Assembly (NCBI GenBank): GCA_945888325.1 | Contig: CAMDAC010000010.1 | Location: 22,310 to 86,309, forward strand | Direction of reading: 5' to 3' | Origin: Candidatus Sulfopaludibacter sp. SbA3 | Lineage (GTDB): Bacteria; Pseudomonadota; Alphaproteobacteria; Caulobacterales; Hyphomonadaceae | DNA length: 64,000 nt | Shown here: one piece after another, positions 63,073-64,000 of the stretch | Layout: every line of letters begins with the position of its first letter | Numbering within the stretch: the first letter of the stretch is position 1 | The notes under the pieces: generated by a model | What the model saw: the letters and a program-made list of their open reading frames with translations, nothing else | What the model was told of the DNA's origin: nothing | Database searches by the model: none | Translations under genes and position numbers: made by a program

Positions 63073-63115
63073 CCGTCCAGAAACTGTCCACACGAGGGAC
63101 CGGACTTCTGGACGG
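63073..63115. repeat. 10-bp inverted repeat upstream of the S10 promoter
   Basis: CCGTCCAGAA (63073-63082) and TTCTGGACGG (63106-63115) are perfect inverted copies separated by 23 nt. It lies between the S10 promoter and the divergent VOC gene, so it might be an operator or a transcript end. No T-run follows. Confidence 0.4.
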
Positions 63116-63220
63116 TTTGCCCTGCCCCCGCCCTTCCCCCAAAGTCACCTGACTCGGCCCGCAGACGCTGGCCTTTCGGGCCGGGCGGCCCCAGAATGGG
63201 GCATCAGGGGAGTGACCAGA

Positions 63221-63748
63221 TTGAGCCGGATTTTCGGGAAGGTTTGCCAGAACGACTATGTCGTCCGCGACATCGAGGCCGCGATGAACCACTGGATAAC
63301 CGTGATGGGTGTGGGGCCGTGGTTCTATATCGAGGACGTCAAGACCGACTGGTTCCGCCACCGGGGCCGGGAATCGGACGCGAAGATGAGCATTGCCCTC
63401 GCCAATTCCGGGGACCTGCAGATCGAGCTGATCCAGCCGCGCAATGAGGCGCCCTCGATGTACAGGGAGTTCCTCGAGGCCGGCCATGAGGGCCTGCAGC
63501 ACATGTCCTACTGGACCGAAGACTATCAGGGCCTTTACGACAAGGCGCTCGCGCTGGGCTACCAGGTGGGCCACGCGGGCTGTATCGGCGGCGAGAAAGG
63601 GCGGTTCGCCTATTTCGACACCGAGGCCCATCCCGGCACCGTGATCGAGATCTCGGACATCAGCGGCTCCAAGGGACGGACGTTTGCGCATATCCGGAAA
63701 GTGGCCGAGGTTTGGGACGGGTCAGACCCGGTCCGGATCATCAAGTAC
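63221..63748 (+). CDS. VOC family protein lacking an in-frame stop in the window
   Basis: A TTG start at 63221 is supported by AGGGGAG ending 8 nt upstream; a GTG at 63212 lies inside that site. The product opens M-S-R-I-F-G-K-V-C-Q-N-D-Y-V-V-R-D-I-E and reads W-I-T-V-M-G-V-G-P-W-F-Y-I, then E-G-L-Q-H-M-S-Y-W and P-G-T-V-I-E-I-S-D, a VOC protein of the methylmalonyl-CoA-epimerase/glyoxalase type. Recognisable similarity ends near W-D-G-S-D-P-V-R-I-I-K at 63745. A run of nine C follows (63748-63756) and the frame stays open to 64000, antisense through the tuf end. End given here is the last credible codon. Confidence 0.7.
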
Positions 63749-63754
63749 CCCCCC

Positions 63755-63800
63755 CCAAAGCAAAAGGCCGCCTCCTTCCGGAAGCGGCCTTTGTGCTTTG
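63755..63800 (-). terminator. Hairpin between tuf and the VOC gene
   Basis: AAAGGCCGC (63763-63771) pairs with GCGGCCTTT (63784-63792); the flanking CCAAAGC and GCTTTGG also pair, extending the stem. It is 23 nt after the tuf stop on the minus strand and most likely ends tuf transcription, with a short T-rich tract. Confidence 0.8.
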
Positions 63801-63814
63801 GGCTGCAGGGCAGC

Positions 63815-64000
63815 TTACTTTTTGATCTCGGAGACGACGCCGGCGCCGACAGTGCGGCCGCCTTCGCGGATGGCGAAGCGCAGGCCCTTGTCCATGGCGA
63901 TCGGGTTGATCAGCTCGACGTCCATCTTCACGTTGTCGCCCGGCAGCACCATTTCCTTGTCGGCCGGCAGTTTCACGATGCCGGTGACGTCGGTGGTGCG
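63815..64000 (-). CDS. tuf: Elongation factor Tu (3' part)
   Basis: The last 61 codons of EF-Tu, running off the window. Visible domain-3 sequence: [45 protein letters not shown] in blocks. The stop TAA is at 63817-63815. EF-Tu delivers aminoacyl-tRNA to the ribosome; it commonly precedes rpsJ in alphaproteobacteria, but here a VOC gene on the other strand separates them. Confidence 0.97.
   Translation of the reverse strand, partial: RTTDVTGIVKLPADKEMVLPGDNVKMDVELINPIAMDKGLRFAIREGGRTVGAGVVSEIKK

Larger units (their letters stand above)
62857..63220. other. Divergent upstream region of rpsJ and the VOC gene
   Basis: About 364 nt without a gene. It holds the rpsJ promoter (63000-63028), a roughly 137-nt rpsJ leader, a 10-bp inverted repeat at 63073-63115 and a polypyrimidine/C-rich segment around 63120-63140. 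No ORF or RNA gene is evident. Confidence 0.6.

Overview
The window is GC-rich, densely coding bacterial chromosome and contains no phage, plasmid, transposon, CRISPR array, tRNA or rRNA that I could find. Gene order and content point to an alphaproteobacterium, most likely the Hyphomonadaceae/Maricaulales group (inference). Supporting signs are a gyrA-coaD-cyclophilin-queA block, a fused S10-spc-alpha ribosomal operon, a GTTC-N7-GTTC LexA operator between ssb and uvrA, a short-type adenylate kinase, many acyl-CoA/SDR enzymes and two TonB-dependent receptors.

Layout. 1-2.4 kb: 5' part of a TonB-dependent receptor preceded by a DUF2946 protein. 2.5-4.9 kb: SDR plus hotdog thioesterase pair, a YqhA-family membrane protein and an orphan gene. 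4.9-10.2 kb (minus): gyrA-coaD-cyclophilin-queA. 10.4-15.2 kb: ssb followed 10 nt later by a class D beta-lactamase, diverging from uvrA across a LexA-type operator; a possible 44-aa membrane ORF lies in the gap. 15.2-18.0 kb: three consecutive multi-pass membrane proteins that look like diverged paralogues. 18.1-23.0 kb: trmFO, a DUF5360 protein, a PQQ-dependent sugar dehydrogenase-like lipoprotein, a short squalene/phytoene synthase-family protein and Fe/Mn superoxide dismutase. 23.0-27.1 kb: a zinc-ribbon protein, a membrane-anchored TIR/FGE-sulfatase fusion and an RhlE-like DEAD-box helicase. 27.2-35.7 kb: lipid and aldehyde catabolism (aldehyde dehydrogenase, enoyl-CoA hydratase, acyl-CoA dehydrogenase, thioesterase, SDR, GST), an EstB-like serine hydrolase and small DUF genes. 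35.7-48.7 kb: a second TonB receptor, TauE/SafE and CNT transporters, lipoproteins, an S10 carboxypeptidase, a peroxisomal-type SDR, a Kazal-domain lipoprotein, an HD-domain protein, a PcfJ-like protein and a metallophosphoesterase. 48.9-62.9 kb (minus): rpsJ to rplQ, 27 genes including secY, adk and rpoA. 63.2-64 kb: a VOC protein whose frame has no stop, facing the 3' end of tuf.

How it works together. The ribosomal block is one co-oriented unit with a good sigma-70-type promoter before rpsJ (TTGACG-N17-TATACG) and a second before rpsM (TTGACG-N16-TATAAG), so the alpha segment can be expressed on its own. The LexA operator overlaps a predicted ssb promoter and the beta-lactamase is placed for read-through from ssb. 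The most unusual single protein is the TIR-transmembrane-FGE fusion: a cytoplasmic TIR domain with the candidate catalytic Glu tethered to a probable periplasmic FGE/C-type-lectin-fold domain. All functional statements rest on reading motifs by eye; no database search was run.
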